Numbered from the stretch's first letter, positions 32,634-45,617 are shown. The stretch is DNA of 64,000 nucleotides from Mimachlamys varia (GCA_947623455.1 OX392527.1:14342001-14406000); one strand, 5' to 3'. A program made the numbers and translations. The notes: generated from the letters alone by a model not told the origin.

Positions 32634-35600
32634 GGACTCACACAACTAAATCAGCCTATCACGAAGTGTTTCATACGTTTGTAGTCCCTACTGAAAATTT
32701 GTTCCGGCTAAGTACAGTGATTCTGGGTAATTTAAATAGGTAATTGTTGACATATTCTGCATTGAATGAAATCTGTAGATATTTAACTTTACAAAAATAT
32801 ATACTTTTGGTAGATTTCGATATGTGATGGCGGATTGATATGGGGTCAAAAGTCAGAGGGTGTTCCGGTCCCATTTCACTCGTTTGACATGTAAATTTCC
32901 GGTTGTCCGAAGCAGACGCCTGTAGCAAGCTAATATGCCAGTAAACTCCTCATTAAATGCCCCTTGAAGCCTTTGTCATGTATGTATCTGTGAATTTAGG
33001 CAGTTTTCACAAGTGTTGTACTTCAAATATTAAAGTTATTAGCTCGAAAGCTTAGTAATAACATATAGTAAATTATTTAGTTGTGTGAGTCCTTTAATTG
33101 AACTAGCCATGTGCTTGACCTATATAACATTTACTGTGCTTCCGGATATTTTTTTTTCAAAGACAACCACTGTCATTGAGTGTTTGCACATTTTTCAGTG
33201 TGTAAAAATATTTAATTTGACAAAAAAACTTCAAAATTATTTAAAATCTGGCAAAACATGGCCCTGTGTTGAAGCCTGTATTGTTGGACTGACCATCATA
33301 CTCACGTTTTTAATTAAGTTTGGTTCAATTAACTGTGATAATTAATCTGCGTGCGTGTTAATAAAACTTAACTGATATGTGTACCAGGTTTTAGCATCCA
33401 AATTTTGATAGAACAAAGATCTAGTGTGCTGTCTTCACCCCCCCCCCCCCCCCCAAACCCCGTTCCAACTCTGCCCAGTCATTCTCAGGCTTCTTCCTTC
33501 ATGCAAATTATAAATGTATGCGTGTTTTATAATCCTAAGAAAGCAATAACTAGAACAATCACATAATAAGCTTGTATAAATATTGCACATGTGAGTTTAT
33601 ATATGTGTATGTGTCACGTTCATGTTTTGGTGGCTAAATCCAACTTATATTCCATATTTTCAGTAAATTGTAGATATTACTTTATTCCTGTCACACTATA
33701 TACCTTGTTCAACATCTTGTTTATTGATTTAATGCGTTTGTGTACTTTGTTTACTCATACAATAAGCCGTTTATAGCATTATATCTCCCCTACCCCCAAT
33801 ATTCTCCCTGTAAAATGGAGGCACCCCGGGGAGCTAGAAGTGCTAAATGTAAGCTGGTGTAATTGATAGATAAACAGTTAAGGTGGATATCTGATAACCG
33901 TTTATGACTCATGTTTTCTGTAGAAGTTTGAAGTTGTGTGTGAATTCTAAGTGTGTTTAATTGTTAAAATTAAATAAAAAAATACTTAAAATAAAAATTA
34001 ATTACTGCAGAGACTTTAAAATTAACAGAAACTGAGGTAACAAGATTTCTTTTCAAAAACATTTGAGCGGTAAGCGTATTTGATCTTTGTGCAAAATATG
34101 AAATTGCTAAGTGCGTGCTTAACTGAGGTGCTAGAGGTAAATGTTATGCAAAAGAAACGAGAAATTTCTGGTGCTAGCTCTGAATAGCAAGTGTACATTA
34201 GGTGCAATAACTTGGGTTTTCTTCATAATTTTTTATTCAATTTCAACCAAACTTCACCATTTTACTCGGAAATGTATATACTTTCAGTTAGTAAACTTTA
34301 TTTCAACATCTGAAAGGTTTAGGGCCCTTTAAAGGACTCACACAACTAAATCAGCCTATCACGAAGTGTTTCATACGTTTGTAGTCCCTACTGAAAATTT
34401 GTTCCGGCTAAGTACAGTGATTCTGGGTAATTTAAATAGGTAATTGTTGACATATTCTGCATTGAATGAAATCTGTAGATATTTAACTTTACAAAAATAT
34501 ATACTTTTGGTAGATTTCGATATGTGATGGCGGATTGATATGGGGTCAAAAGTCAGAGGGTGTTCCGGTCCCATTTCACTCGTTTGACATGTAAATTTCC
34601 GGTTGTCCGAAGCAGACGCCTGTAGCAAGCTAATATGCCAGTAAACTCCTCATTAAATGCCCCTTGAAGCCTTTGTCATGTATGTATCTGTGAATTTAGG
34701 CAGTTTTCACAAGTGTTGTACTTCAAATATTAAAGTTATTAGCTCGAAAGCTTAGTAATAACATATAGTAAATTATTTAGTTGTGTGAGTCCTTTAATTG
34801 AACTAGCCATGTGCTTGACCTATATAACATTTACTGTGCTTCCGGATATTTTTTTTTCAAAGACAACCACTGTCATTGAGTGTTTGCACATTTTTCAGTG
34901 TGTAAAAATATTTAATTTGACAAAAAAACTTCAAAATTATTTAAAATCTGGCAAAACATGGCCCTGTGTTGAAGCCTGTATTGTTGGACTGACCATCATA
35001 CTCACGTTTTTAATTAAGTTTGGTTCAATTAACTGTGATAATTAATCTGCGTGCGTGTTAATAAAACTTAACTGATATGTGTACCAGGTTTTAGCATCCA
35101 AATTTTGATAGAACAAAGATCTAGTGTGCTGTCTTCACCCCCCCCCCCCCCAAACCCCGTTCCAACTCTGCCCAGTCATTCTCAGGCTTCTTCCTTCATG
35201 CAAATTATAAATGTATGCGTGTTTTATAATCCTAAGAAAGCAATAACTAGAACAATCACATAATAAGCTTGTATAAATATTGCACATGTGAGTTTATATA
35301 TGTGTATGTGTCACGTTCATGTTTTGGTGGCTAAATCCAACTTATATTCCATATTTTCAGTAAATTGTAGATATTACTTTATTCCTGTCACACTATATAC
35401 CTTGTTCAACATCTTGTTTATTGATTTAATGCGTTTGTGTACTTTGTTTACTCATACAATAAGCCGTTTATAGCATTATATCTCCCCTACCCCCAATATT
35501 CTCCCTGTAAAATGGAGGCACCCCGGGGAGCTAGAAGTGCTAAATGTAAGCTGGTGTAATTGATAGATAAACAGTTAAGGTGGATATCTGATAACCGTTT

Positions 35601-38600
35601 ATGACTCATGTTTTCTGTAGAAGTTTGAAGTTGTGTGTGAATTCTAAGTGTGTTTAATTGTTAAAATTAAATAAAAAAATACTTAAAATAAAAATTAATT
35701 ACTGCAGAGACTTTAAAATTAACAGAAACTGAGGTAACAAGATTTCTTTTCAAAAACATTTGAGCGGTAAGCGTATTTGATCTTTGTGCAAAATATGAAA
35801 TTGCTAAGTGCGTGCTTAACTGAGGTGCTAGAGGTAAATGTTATGCAAAAGAAACGAGAAATTTCTGGTGCTAGCTCTGAATAGCAAGTGTACATTAGGT
35901 GCAATAACTTGGGTTTTCTTCATAATTTTTTATTCAATTTCAACCAAACTTCACCATTTTACTCGGAAATGTATATACTTTCAGTTAGTAAACTTTATTT
36001 CAACATCTGAAAGGTTTAGGGCCCTTTAAAGGACTCACACAACTAAATCAGCCTATCACGAAGTGTTTCATACGTTTGTAGTCCCTACTGAAAATTTGTT
36101 CCGGCTAAGTACAGTGATTCTGGGTAATTTAAATAGGTAATTGTTGACATATTCTGCATTGAATGAAATCTGTAGATATTTAACTTTACAAAAATATATA
36201 CTTTTGGTAGATTTCGATATGTGATGGCGGATTGATATGGGGTCAAAAGTCAGAGGGTGTTCCGGTCCCATTTCACTCGTTTGACATGTAAATTTCCGGT
36301 TGTCCGAAGCAGACGCCTGTAGCAAGCTAATATGCCAGTAAACTCCTCATTAAATGCCCCTTGAAGCCTTTGTCATGTATGTATCTGTGAATTTAGGCAG
36401 TTTTCACAAGTGTTGTACTTCAAATATTAAAGTTATTAGCTCGAAAGCTTAGTAATAACATATAGTAAATTATTTAGTTGTGTGAGTCCTTTAATTGAAC
36501 TAGCCATGTGCTTGACCTATATAACATTTACTGTGCTTCCGGATATTTTTTTTTCAAAGACAACCACTGTCATTGAGTGTTTGCACATTTTTCAGTGTGT
36601 AAAAATATTTAATTTGACAAAAAAACTTCAAAATTATTTAAAATCTGGCAAAACATGGCCCTGTGTTGAAGCCTGTATTGTTGGACTGACCATCATACTC
36701 ACGTTTTTAATTAAGTTTGGTTCAATTAACTGTGATAATTAATCTGCGTGCGTGTTAATAAAACTTAACTGATATGTGTACCAGGTTTTAGCATCCAAAT
36801 TTTGATAGAACAAAGATCTAGTGTGCTGTCTTCACCCCCCCCCCCCCCCAAACCCCGTTCCAACTCTGCCCAGTCATTCTCAGGCTTCTTCCTTCATGCA
36901 AATTATAAATGTATGCGTGTTTTATAATCCTAAGAAAGCAATAACTAGAACAATCACATAATAAGCTTGTATAAATATTGCACATGTGAGTTTATATATG
37001 TGTATGTGTCACGTTCATGTTTTGGTGGCTAAATCCAACTTATATTCCATATTTTCAGTAAATTGTAGATATTACTTTATTCCTGTCACACTATATACCT
37101 TGTTCAACATCTTGTTTATTGATTTAATGCGTTTGTGTACTTTGTTTACTCATACAATAAGCCGTTTATAGCATTATATCTCCCCTACCCCCAATATTCT
37201 CCCTGTAAAATGGAGGCACCCCGGGGAGCTAGAAGTGCTAAATGTAAGCTGGTGTAATTGATAGATAAACAGTTAAGGTGGATATCTGATAACCGTTTAT
37301 GACTCATGTTTTCTGTAGAAGTTTGAAGTTGTGTGTGAATTCTAAGTGTGTTTAATTGTTAAAATTAAATAAAAAAATACTTAAAATAAAAATTAATTAC
37401 TGCAGAGACTTTAAAATTAACAGAAACTGAGGTAACAAGATTTCTTTTCAAAAACATTTGAGCGGTAAGCGTATTTGATCTTTGTGCAAAATATGAAATT
37501 GCTAAGTGCGTGCTTAACTGAGGTGCTAGAGGTAAATGTTATGCAAAAGAAACGAGAAATTTCTGGTGCTAGCTCTGAATAGCAAGTGTACATTAGGTGC
37601 AATAACTTGGGTTTTCTTCATAATTTTTTATTCAATTTCAACCAAACTTCACCATTTTACTCGGAAATGTATATACTTTCAGTTAGTAAACTTTATTTCA
37701 ACATCTGAAAGGTTTAGGGCCCTTTAAAGGACTCACACAACTAAATCAGCCTATCACGAAGTGTTTCATACGTTTGTAGTCCCTACTGAAAATTTGTTCC
37801 GGCTAAGTACAGTGATTCTGGGTAATTTAAATAGGTAATTGTTGACATATTCTGCATTGAATGAAATCTGTAGATATTTAACTTTACAAAAATATATACT
37901 TTTGGTAGATTTCGATATGTGATGGCGGATTGATATGGGGTCAAAAGTCAGAGGGTGTTCCGGTCCCATTTCACTCGTTTGACATGTAAATTTCCGGTTG
38001 TCCGAAGCAGACGCCTGTAGCAAGCTAATATGCCAGTAAACTCCTCATTAAATGCCCCTTGAAGCCTTTGTCATGTATGTATCTGTGAATTTAGGCAGTT
38101 TTCACAAGTGTTGTACTTCAAATATTAAAGTTATTAGCTCGAAAGCTTAGTAATAACATATAGTAAATTATTTAGTTGTGTGAGTCCTTTAATTGAACTA
38201 GCCATGTGCTTGACCTATATAACATTTACTGTGCTTCCGGATATTTTTTTTTCAAAGACAACCACTGTCATTGAGTGTTTGCACATTTTTCAGTGTGTAA
38301 AAATATTTAATTTGACAAAAAAACTTCAAAATTATTTAAAATCTGGCAAAACATGGCCCTGTGTTGAAGCCTGTATTGTTGGACTGACCATCATACTCAC
38401 GTTTTTAATTAAGTTTGGTTCAATTAACTGTGATAATTAATCTGCGTGCGTGTTAATAAAACTTAACTGATATGTGTACCAGGTTTTAGCATCCAAATTT
38501 TGATAGAACAAAGATCTAGTGTGCTGTCTTCACCCCCCCCCCCCCCCAAACCCCGTTCCAACTCTGCCCAGTCATTCTCAGGCTTCTTCCTTCATGCAAA

Positions 38601-41588
38601 TTATAAATGTATGCGTGTTTTATAATCCTAAGAAAGCAATAACTAGAACAATCACATAATAAGCTTGTATAAATATTGCACATGTGAGTTTATATATGTG
38701 TATGTGTCACGTTCATGTTTTGGTGGCTAAATCCAACTTATATTCCATATTTTCAGTAAATTGTAGATATTACTTTATTCCTGTCACACTATATACCTTG
38801 TTCAACATCTTGTTTATTGATTTAATGCGTTTGTGTACTTTGTTTACTCATACAATAAGCCGTTTATAGCATTATATCTCCCCTACCCCCAATATTCTCC
38901 CTGTAAAATGGAGGCACCCCGGGGAGCTAGAAGTGCTAAATGTAAGCTGGTGTAATTGATAGATAAACAGTTAAGGTGGATATCTGATAACCGTTTATGA
39001 CTCATGTTTTCTGTAGAAGTTTGAAGTTGTGTGTGAATTCTAAGTGTGTTTAATTGTTAAAATTAAATAAAAAAATACTTAAAATAAAAATTAATTACTG
39101 CAGAGACTTTAAAATTAACAGAAACTGAGGTAACAAGATTTCTTTTCAAAAACATTTGAGCGGTAAGCGTATTTGATCTTTGTGCAAAATATGAAATTGC
39201 TAAGTGCGTGCTTAACTGAGGTGCTAGAGGTAAATGTTATGCAAAAGAAACGAGAAATTTCTGGTGCTAGCTCTGAATAGCAAGTGTACATTAGGTGCAA
39301 TAACTTGGGTTTTCTTCATAATTTTTTATTCAATTTCAACCAAACTTCACCATTTTACTCGGAAATGTATATACTTTCAGTTAGTAAACTTTATTTCAAC
39401 ATCTGAAAGGTTTAGGGCCCTTTAAAGGACTCACACAACTAAATCAGCCTATCACGAAGTGTTTCATACGTTTGTAGTCCCTACTGAAAATTTGTTCCGG
39501 CTAAGTACAGTGATTCTGGGTAATTTAAATAGGTAATTGTTGACATATTCTGCATTGAATGAAATCTGTAGATATTTAACTTTACAAAAATATATACTTT
39601 TGGTAGATTTCGATATGTGATGGCGGATTGATATGGGGTCAAAAGTCAGAGGGTGTTCCGGTCCCATTTCACTCGTTTGACATGTAAATTTCCGGTTGTC
39701 CGAAGCAGACGCCTGTAGCAAGCTAATATGCCAGTAAACTCCTCATTAAATGCCCCTTGAAGCCTTTGTCATGTATGTATCTGTGAATTTAGGCAGTTTT
39801 CACAAGTGTTGTACTTCAAATATTAAAGTTATTAGCTCGAAAGCTTAGTAATAACATATAGTAAATTATTTAGTTGTGTGAGTCCTTTAATTGAACTAGC
39901 CATGTGCTTGACCTATATAACATTTACTGTGCTTCCGGATATTTTTTTTTCAAAGACAACCACTGTCATTGAGTGTTTGCACATTTTTCAGTGTGTAAAA
40001 ATATTTAATTTGACAAAAAAACTTCAAAATTATTTAAAATCTGGCAAAACATGGCCCTGTGTTGAAGCCTGTATTGTTGGACTGACCATCATACTCACGT
40101 TTTTAATTAAGTTTGGTTCAATTAACTGTGATAATTAATCTGCGTGCGTGTTAATAAAACTTAACTGATATGTGTACCAGGTTTTAGCATCCAAATTTTG
40201 ATAGAACAAAGATCTAGTGTGCTGTCTTCACCCCCCCCCCCCCCCCAAACCCCGTTCCAACTCTGCCCAGTCATTCTCAGGCTTCTTCCTTCATGCAAAT
40301 TATAAATGTATGCGTGTTTTATAATCCTAAGAAAGCAATAACTAGAACAATCACATAATAAGCTTGTATAAATATTGCACATGTGAGTTTATATATGTGT
40401 ATGTGTCACGTTCATGTTTTGGTGGCTAAATCCAACTTATATTCCATATTTTCAGTAAATTGTAGATATTACTTTATTCCTGTCACACTATATACCTTGT
40501 TCAACATCTTGTTTATTGATTTAATGCGTTTGTGTACTTTGTTTACTCATACAATAAGCCGTTTATAGCATTATATCTCCCCTACCCCCAATATTCTCCC
40601 TGTAAAATGGAGGCACCCCGGGGAGCTAGAAGTGCTAAATGTAAGCTGGTGTAATTGATAGATAAACAGTTAAGGTGGATATCTGATAACCGTTTATGAC
40701 TCATGTTTTCTGTAGAAGTTTGAAGTTGTGTGTGAATTCTAAGTGTGTTTAATTGTTAAAATTAAATAAAAAAATACTTAAAATAAAAATTAATTACTGC
40801 AGAGACTTTAAAATTAACAGAAACTGAGGTAACAAGATTTCTTTTCAAAAACATTTGAGCGGTAAGCGTATTTGATCTTTGTGCAAAATATGAAATTGCT
40901 AAGTGCGTGCTTAACTGAGGTGCTAGAGGTAAATGTTATGCAAAAGAAACGAGAAATTTCTGGTGCTAGCTCTGAATAGCAAGTGTACATTAGGTGCAAT
41001 AACTTGGGTTTTCTTCATAATTTTTTATTCAATTTCAACCAAACTTCACCATTTTACTCGGAAATGTATATACTTTCAGTTAGTAAACTTTATTTCAACA
41101 TCTGAAAGGTTTAGGGCCCTTTAAAGGACTCACACAACTAAATCAGCCTATCACGAAGTGTTTCATACGTTTGTAGTCCCTACTGAAAATTTGTTCCGGC
41201 TAAGTACAGTGATTCTGGGTAATTTAAATAGGTAATTGTTGACATATTCTGCATTGAATGAAATCTGTAGATATTTAACTTTACAAAAATATATACTTTT
41301 GGTAGATTTCGATATGTGATGGCGGATTGATATGGGGTCAAAAGTCAGAGGGTGTTCCGGTCCCATTTCACTCGTTTGACATGTAAATTTCCGGTTGTCC
41401 GAAGCAGACGCCTGTAGCAAGCTAATATGCCAGTAAACTCCTCATTAAATGCCCCTTGAAGCCTTTGTCATGTATGTATCTGTGAATTTAGGCAGTTTTC
41501 ACAAGTGTTGTACTTCAAATATTAAAGTTATTAGCTCGAAAGCTTAGTAATAACATATAGTAAATTATTTAGTTGTGTGAGTCCTTCA

Positions 41589-41995
41589 TCAAGATGGGTT
41601 TCGGTTAGTGAAATAACGTTATAGTCGCTAGCAACATCCGATAAATAATCTATTTTGTTTCTAAAACTTCGAATATTTAAATGAAAGATTGATAATTCAT
41701 GACTATTTGGTCCAGGATTTGGTTCCACATCCATGCATTTAAGTAATAAAATCAAAACAAAAATTGTATACATGTTGTTGTTAAAATAACTTTGAAGTGA
41801 CAATAACCTCAGTACAAGTAGTACGTTACAAGGATTATATATGTCCGCTAGTTTCTTGCACCCATCTAGTAGTGATGACATTAAATATCGTAATGTAAAA
41901 AATCCCTTTTTAAAAGAAAGACCGTATACTTTTATATAATATAATCCAATCGCAGCCCTATAACACATTAAACTACTACCCATTGTCAAAAACAT
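41589..41995 (-). pseudogene. LINE ORF2, N-terminal part
   Basis: The minus-strand frame starts at ATG 41995 and runs to the insertion point. It contains a hydrophobic stretch (YTIFVLILLL), then the DVEPNPGPNS motif common at the start of CR1/jockey-group second frames. The first endonuclease motifs follow: IFHLNIRSFRNKIDYL and SLTETHLDE, whose glutamate is catalytic in AP-type endonucleases. The coding length here (407 nt) plus that at 27913-30934 (3,022 nt) is 3,429 nt, exactly 1,143 codons, so the two parts are in one frame once the insertion and one TTCA are left out. The frame remains open upstream of the ATG by two codons from a GTG at 42001. Confidence 0.85.
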
Positions 41996-42001
41996 ATGCA
42001 C

Positions 42002-42720
42002 TACAGGTCACCGAGGCACGATCGGACGAACTCGTACGCGGCATTACCGCACGAAGTATTTGCTTTACAGCGCGTGAACAGGTAAATCTAGGTTGAAAAG
42101 GTAAAGAGAGCGCAGACGGTAGAGAAGTCAGAGTAAGCAAGAGACAGAATGAACATGAAAACATAATGGCAATAAGTAAGTACTAACAATCATTTGGTTC
42201 AAGGTTTTTGAGTGGATTCAACTATAAGAGAGACAGTAAGCTAGACAAAAAAAAACAACAGTATAATATAGGTACATATTTAACTAGCATCTGGTAAAGC
42301 TACATACTGTACGAGGATATATATATATATACAAAGGCAAATTTGTATGGAAAAAGATGTTTAAGTTTACAGGTAAACAATTGTGTATTTACGTAGTTTT
42401 GGTTATTTTTATCAGTTTTTTTTAAAACAAAAGAAAAAAAAGGGAGGGGGTACTTTTTTAACCTGTCAATTAATTAGTAAAATTATTTCACTATGTACAT
42501 ACACAGATGGCTGGTTATACATGTACATGGATATCACACTAGTATACACATATCGAGGTGGTTTCAATGGAATACGCATCCGCACCAGGTATGTAAACAT
42601 CGCATCCGTACACACATAGGGTGATGGTAATATACATAACAAATAAAATACCTGTGTTGCGAAATATTTATAAATATGTAATAATACACTTCTTCAAATA
42701 TTATAAGCATCACACGACCG
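42002..42720. other. LINE 5' flank, no gene seen
   Basis: A minus-strand frame at 41976-42164 overlaps the LINE start in another frame and is probably 5' UTR. There is a short (TA)n at about 42320 and a poly-A/G run near 42430. No gag-like first frame is present. Confidence 0.4.
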
Positions 42721-42721
42721 T

Positions 42722-43205
42722 ACATTGTGATGGTTATGTACCTAAATATGGTTGTTTACTAACATTTCATATGTGTACAATACGGTGTGGTGGGTATGTA
42801 CGTGGATATAGTACATCACTGTGAAAACATTACATATATGTTCACAGTGTAGTGGTTATGTACCTGGATGGAGTACTTCACTATGTTAACATTACACATG
42901 TGTACACAGTGTGGTGGCAATGTACCTGGATACAGTACTTTACTATGTAAATATTACACATGTGTACACAGTGTGGTGGTTATGTACCTGGATAGAGTAC
43001 TTCACTATGTAAACATTGCACATGTGTACACAGTGTTGTGGTAATGTAACTGGATATAGTACTTCACTGTGAAAACGTTACACATGTGTACACGGTGTGG
43101 TGGTAATGTACCTGGATATAGTACTTTACTATGTAGACATTACACATGTGTACACAGTGCGGTGGTAATGTGTGTGGATATACATGTAGTACTTCGGATC
43201 ACTGT
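42722..43205 (+). repeat. 62-bp minisatellite, about 7-8 units
   Basis: Units contain ACACATGTGTACACAGTGTG then GTGGTAATGTACCTGGATAT and AGTACTTCACTATG with AAACATT. The first and last units are degraded. The palindromic ACACATGTGT core occurs once per unit. The 94-codon frame at 43146-43430 starts inside it and is not supported as a gene. Confidence 0.85.
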
Positions 43206-43391
43206 GTAGACTTGAAATATGTGTACACTCAGTGGGATGCTCATGCACCTGGATATCTATCGGTACAGATACAACATACTGCCTTAATTAATGGCTTTAT
43301 ATTTACATTCTGTGTTGCATTCGCCTATATATCATTAGTAAGCCAAATTGTAGTATATCACACTGTATACTTCAATTTAGCATCCGCATCT

Positions 43392-43637
43392 CACGTCACG
43401 TTGTTTCTGACGCCATGTTGGACTACGTAATATCAAAGCTTTGCACTCCGCCTCAGATAACATGTATAATGACTTTGAATCAATCGCTTAGTTGACACTG
43501 ATTTAAATCAGGCTATTATGACGTCATGTCTGGCGCCATATTGGATTACGTTATGTCGACGCTTTGCACTCCGCCTCAGATAACATGTACAATGACTTTG
43601 AGTCAATAGCTCAGATGACGTTGATTTAAGTCAGGCT
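43392..43637 (+). repeat. 123-bp direct duplication
   Basis: Two adjacent copies share CTTTGCACTCCGCCTCAGAT then AACATGTA, and GACTTTGA with TCAAT. The common motif is offset by exactly 123 bp (43439 and 43562). Confidence 0.8.
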
Positions 43638-43749
43638 CTTCAAGTAAAGAAACACACATATGAAAAAAAGGAGAATGTTTAACGTCCATATCCCGAAGAA
43701 ATAGACACTGGAATATTTTGAAATTATCCGTAATATAAATACATTGTAT

Positions 43750-43911
43750 AAGCATTGAACTGTTACCAGATGTATTATACAGTCGATATGAATACAATTT
43801 GGGTGAGAGATAAATAGAATGTCGCCCGTCAGGGCGACATGATTACTTATCTGTTACCCAAATTGTATTCATATCGACTGTATACTACATCTGGTAACAG
43901 TTCGATGCTTA
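43750..43911. repeat. 162-bp full-length palindrome
   Basis: The left arm runs from AAGCATTGAACTGTTACCAG to AATACAATTTGGGT. It returns as ACCCAAATTGTATTCATATC through CTGGTAACAGTTCGATGCTT. The centre is a GC-rich hairpin, ATGTCGCCC-GTCA-GGGCGACAT, at 43819-43840. It would form a hairpin of nearly 80 bp in RNA or a cruciform in DNA. No coding frame. It is likely a small foldback/MITE copy. Confidence 0.8.
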
Positions 43912-43956
43912 AGTATAAATGGCATAAACACATGGACAATGTACTAACACCAGGAT

Positions 43957-44165
43957 TGGTTAACTCAGACAGTGGTTAACTTTGACGTTGTTAACTCAGA
44001 CATTGGTTAACTTTGACATTTGTTAACTTTGACGTTGGTTAATTTAGAAAAATGCTTATCTTTTACATTAATTAACTTTGGCATTGGTTAAGTTACCCAT
44101 TCGTAAACTTAAAGATTGGTTAACTGATTCATTAGTTAACTTTGAAATTGTTATAGTAGACGATT
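43957..44165 (+). repeat. Degenerate short tandem repeat (about 16-22 bp)
   Basis: GGTTAACTTTGACATT-like units follow one another with many changes and variable spacing. Just after, at 44195-44315, an ATGCCACACAAACTTAC and ACTAAAACACCACATCC block occurs twice. Confidence 0.65.
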
Positions 44166-44315
44166 GTTAATTTATATACAATGTATCGGTTAAATGCCAC
44201 ACAAACTTACATTGTACCACTAAAACACCACATCCAACGCGATCAAACTTGAAGCCACACTTTCATCAAACCAAATGCCACACAAACTTACCACTAAAAC
44301 ACCACATCCCATACG

Positions 44316-45617
44316 ATGCAACTGTCGCTTTTTAAAAATTATACGGGTGTTTGTAATGACCAATCTATATGCTGGTTTTCTCATAATCACTATGTTGCAC
44401 CGTTCCATTTTCTAACGGTATGCCTCGTGACACGATCAGACCAATAGTCCCTGGCTGTGAGGGGAAGTCGGCGTACGTGCTTGTGGTGCTCTGTGAGAGT
44501 CAGGTTCCCGCTCTAATTGATTTTCCAGAGATTGAGCTCGGGGACACATCCAGTAGACTACCATCTAACACTATTATGTACATGTTATGATTATTTTCAA
44601 TTTTAGAAATTCAAGGTCTACTACATTTATTGGTATTTAAATTTTGAATGAAATTTTCACAGCTGTCAAGTCGACGACGGGACCCGAGGCGGTTCCGAAC
44701 CTCTGTTCCAATGTCAGTATTCGGATCCTTTACAATTGATTGTAAATCCGGTATCCGCATGATTCCTGTTATTAGTCTTTAAACAGGAGAATATCGTGTA
44801 GCCAGACGCTCTTTCTAATATTACCACTTAATTGCTTGTCTGCATCTTCAAATTACTGACAGAATGGAAATGAAAATGGAGATATTTTGAAAGTGATTCT
44901 TCTGCCTAAGGGGATATTAAGTGTTAAGATATATTTCCGTGTTTTATTAGTTTGATAGTCAGGATCTTCAATCGATTTTAATCCAAGCTAACTTGAATAG
45001 ATATGGAACTGAATGACCTTTTATTTATTAATTGTAATGTACCATGTAAGGACTGCTTGTGTTAAACAGTCCTGGTATTGAGTTACCAGTCAAGACATCA
45101 AATAGTACAAGTTGTGCGCATGTACATGTACCAGGACGGAAACATCCACAATTTTAAGACATCATGTTACGAAAGTTACATGTAAATGTGTTTAAACGTA
45201 CATATGAGGAGACGCTTCCTTGAATTTAAAGCCTGGTTCTATAGATTACGTTTGAAATAATATCAAGTTGCAGTGGCAGTGTTGTTTTCTGTGAACCGCG
45301 GAATATTTGCGTGAAAGCACATCATCTCGAATATATATTCCCGCCAAATTGTGACGACGTCTACAATCGATGACGACGTCAACAATCAGCTCGTTGCATT
45401 GAACCACGTAATTTTCGGTCAAACTTCTTTACCAATCAAAAGTCCGGAAGGTCATACATGTAGGCTATTAGTAATATGTAATTAGAGATTATTACATGAC
45501 CATTTTGATATCACACTCCTTATCAGCACAAGATACGTTTTGTCATATGTTTTTTTTTTTATCTTTTATCTTTTTAACATATCACGTAATTCAAACCATC
45601 AACAATGACTGATATTC
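44316..45617. other. Unannotated intergenic DNA
   Basis: No recognised gene. 45345-45440 (CCCGCCAAATTGTGACGACG onward) resembles 23690-23780 and is a diverged dispersed repeat. The rest shows nothing I can support. Confidence 0.4.

Larger units (their letters stand above)
30935..41584. repeat. Tandem insertion A-(S-A)6, 10,650 bp
   Basis: Seven copies of a 459-bp unit A lie at 30935-31393, 32634-33092, 34334-34792, 36031-36489, 37729-38187, 39427-39885 and 41126-41584. They alternate with six copies of spacer S (1238-1241 bp). The repeat period is 1697-1700 bp. Copies look identical by eye; the differences I find are in a poly-C tract of 16, 17, 14, 15, 15 and 16 bases in order. A begins GGACTCACACAACTAAAT and ends with its exact complement. 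The whole array is flanked by TTCA (30931-30934 and 41585-41588). Short frames inside (85 codons minus in A, 79-86 plus in S) repeat unchanged in each unit and resemble no protein I know. Confidence 0.95.
27873..42260 (-). mobile_element. CR1/jockey-like LINE split by a 10.65-kb insertion
   Basis: On the minus strand the element runs from somewhere upstream of 41995 to about 27873. It carries one endonuclease plus reverse-transcriptase frame and a very short 3' UTR with AATAAA just after the stop. The part at 30935-41584 is foreign. No separate gag-like first frame is seen upstream (42002-42700), so the copy is 5'-truncated or its 5' boundary, placed loosely at 42260, is wrong. Without the insertion the element is about 3.7 kb. 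The coding sequence shows no other stop or frameshift, which suggests a young copy. Confidence 0.8.

Noticed and set aside
30972..41420. Repeated 85-, 86-, 61- and 63-codon frames in each A-S unit as genes
   Set aside because: They are identical only because the units are. None has a recognised domain, and several start at non-ATG codons.
30935..41584. LTR retrotransposon with unit A as the LTR
   Set aside because: A starts GG and ends CC with inverted repeats, has no TG..CA ends, and S has no primer-binding site, gag or pol frame.
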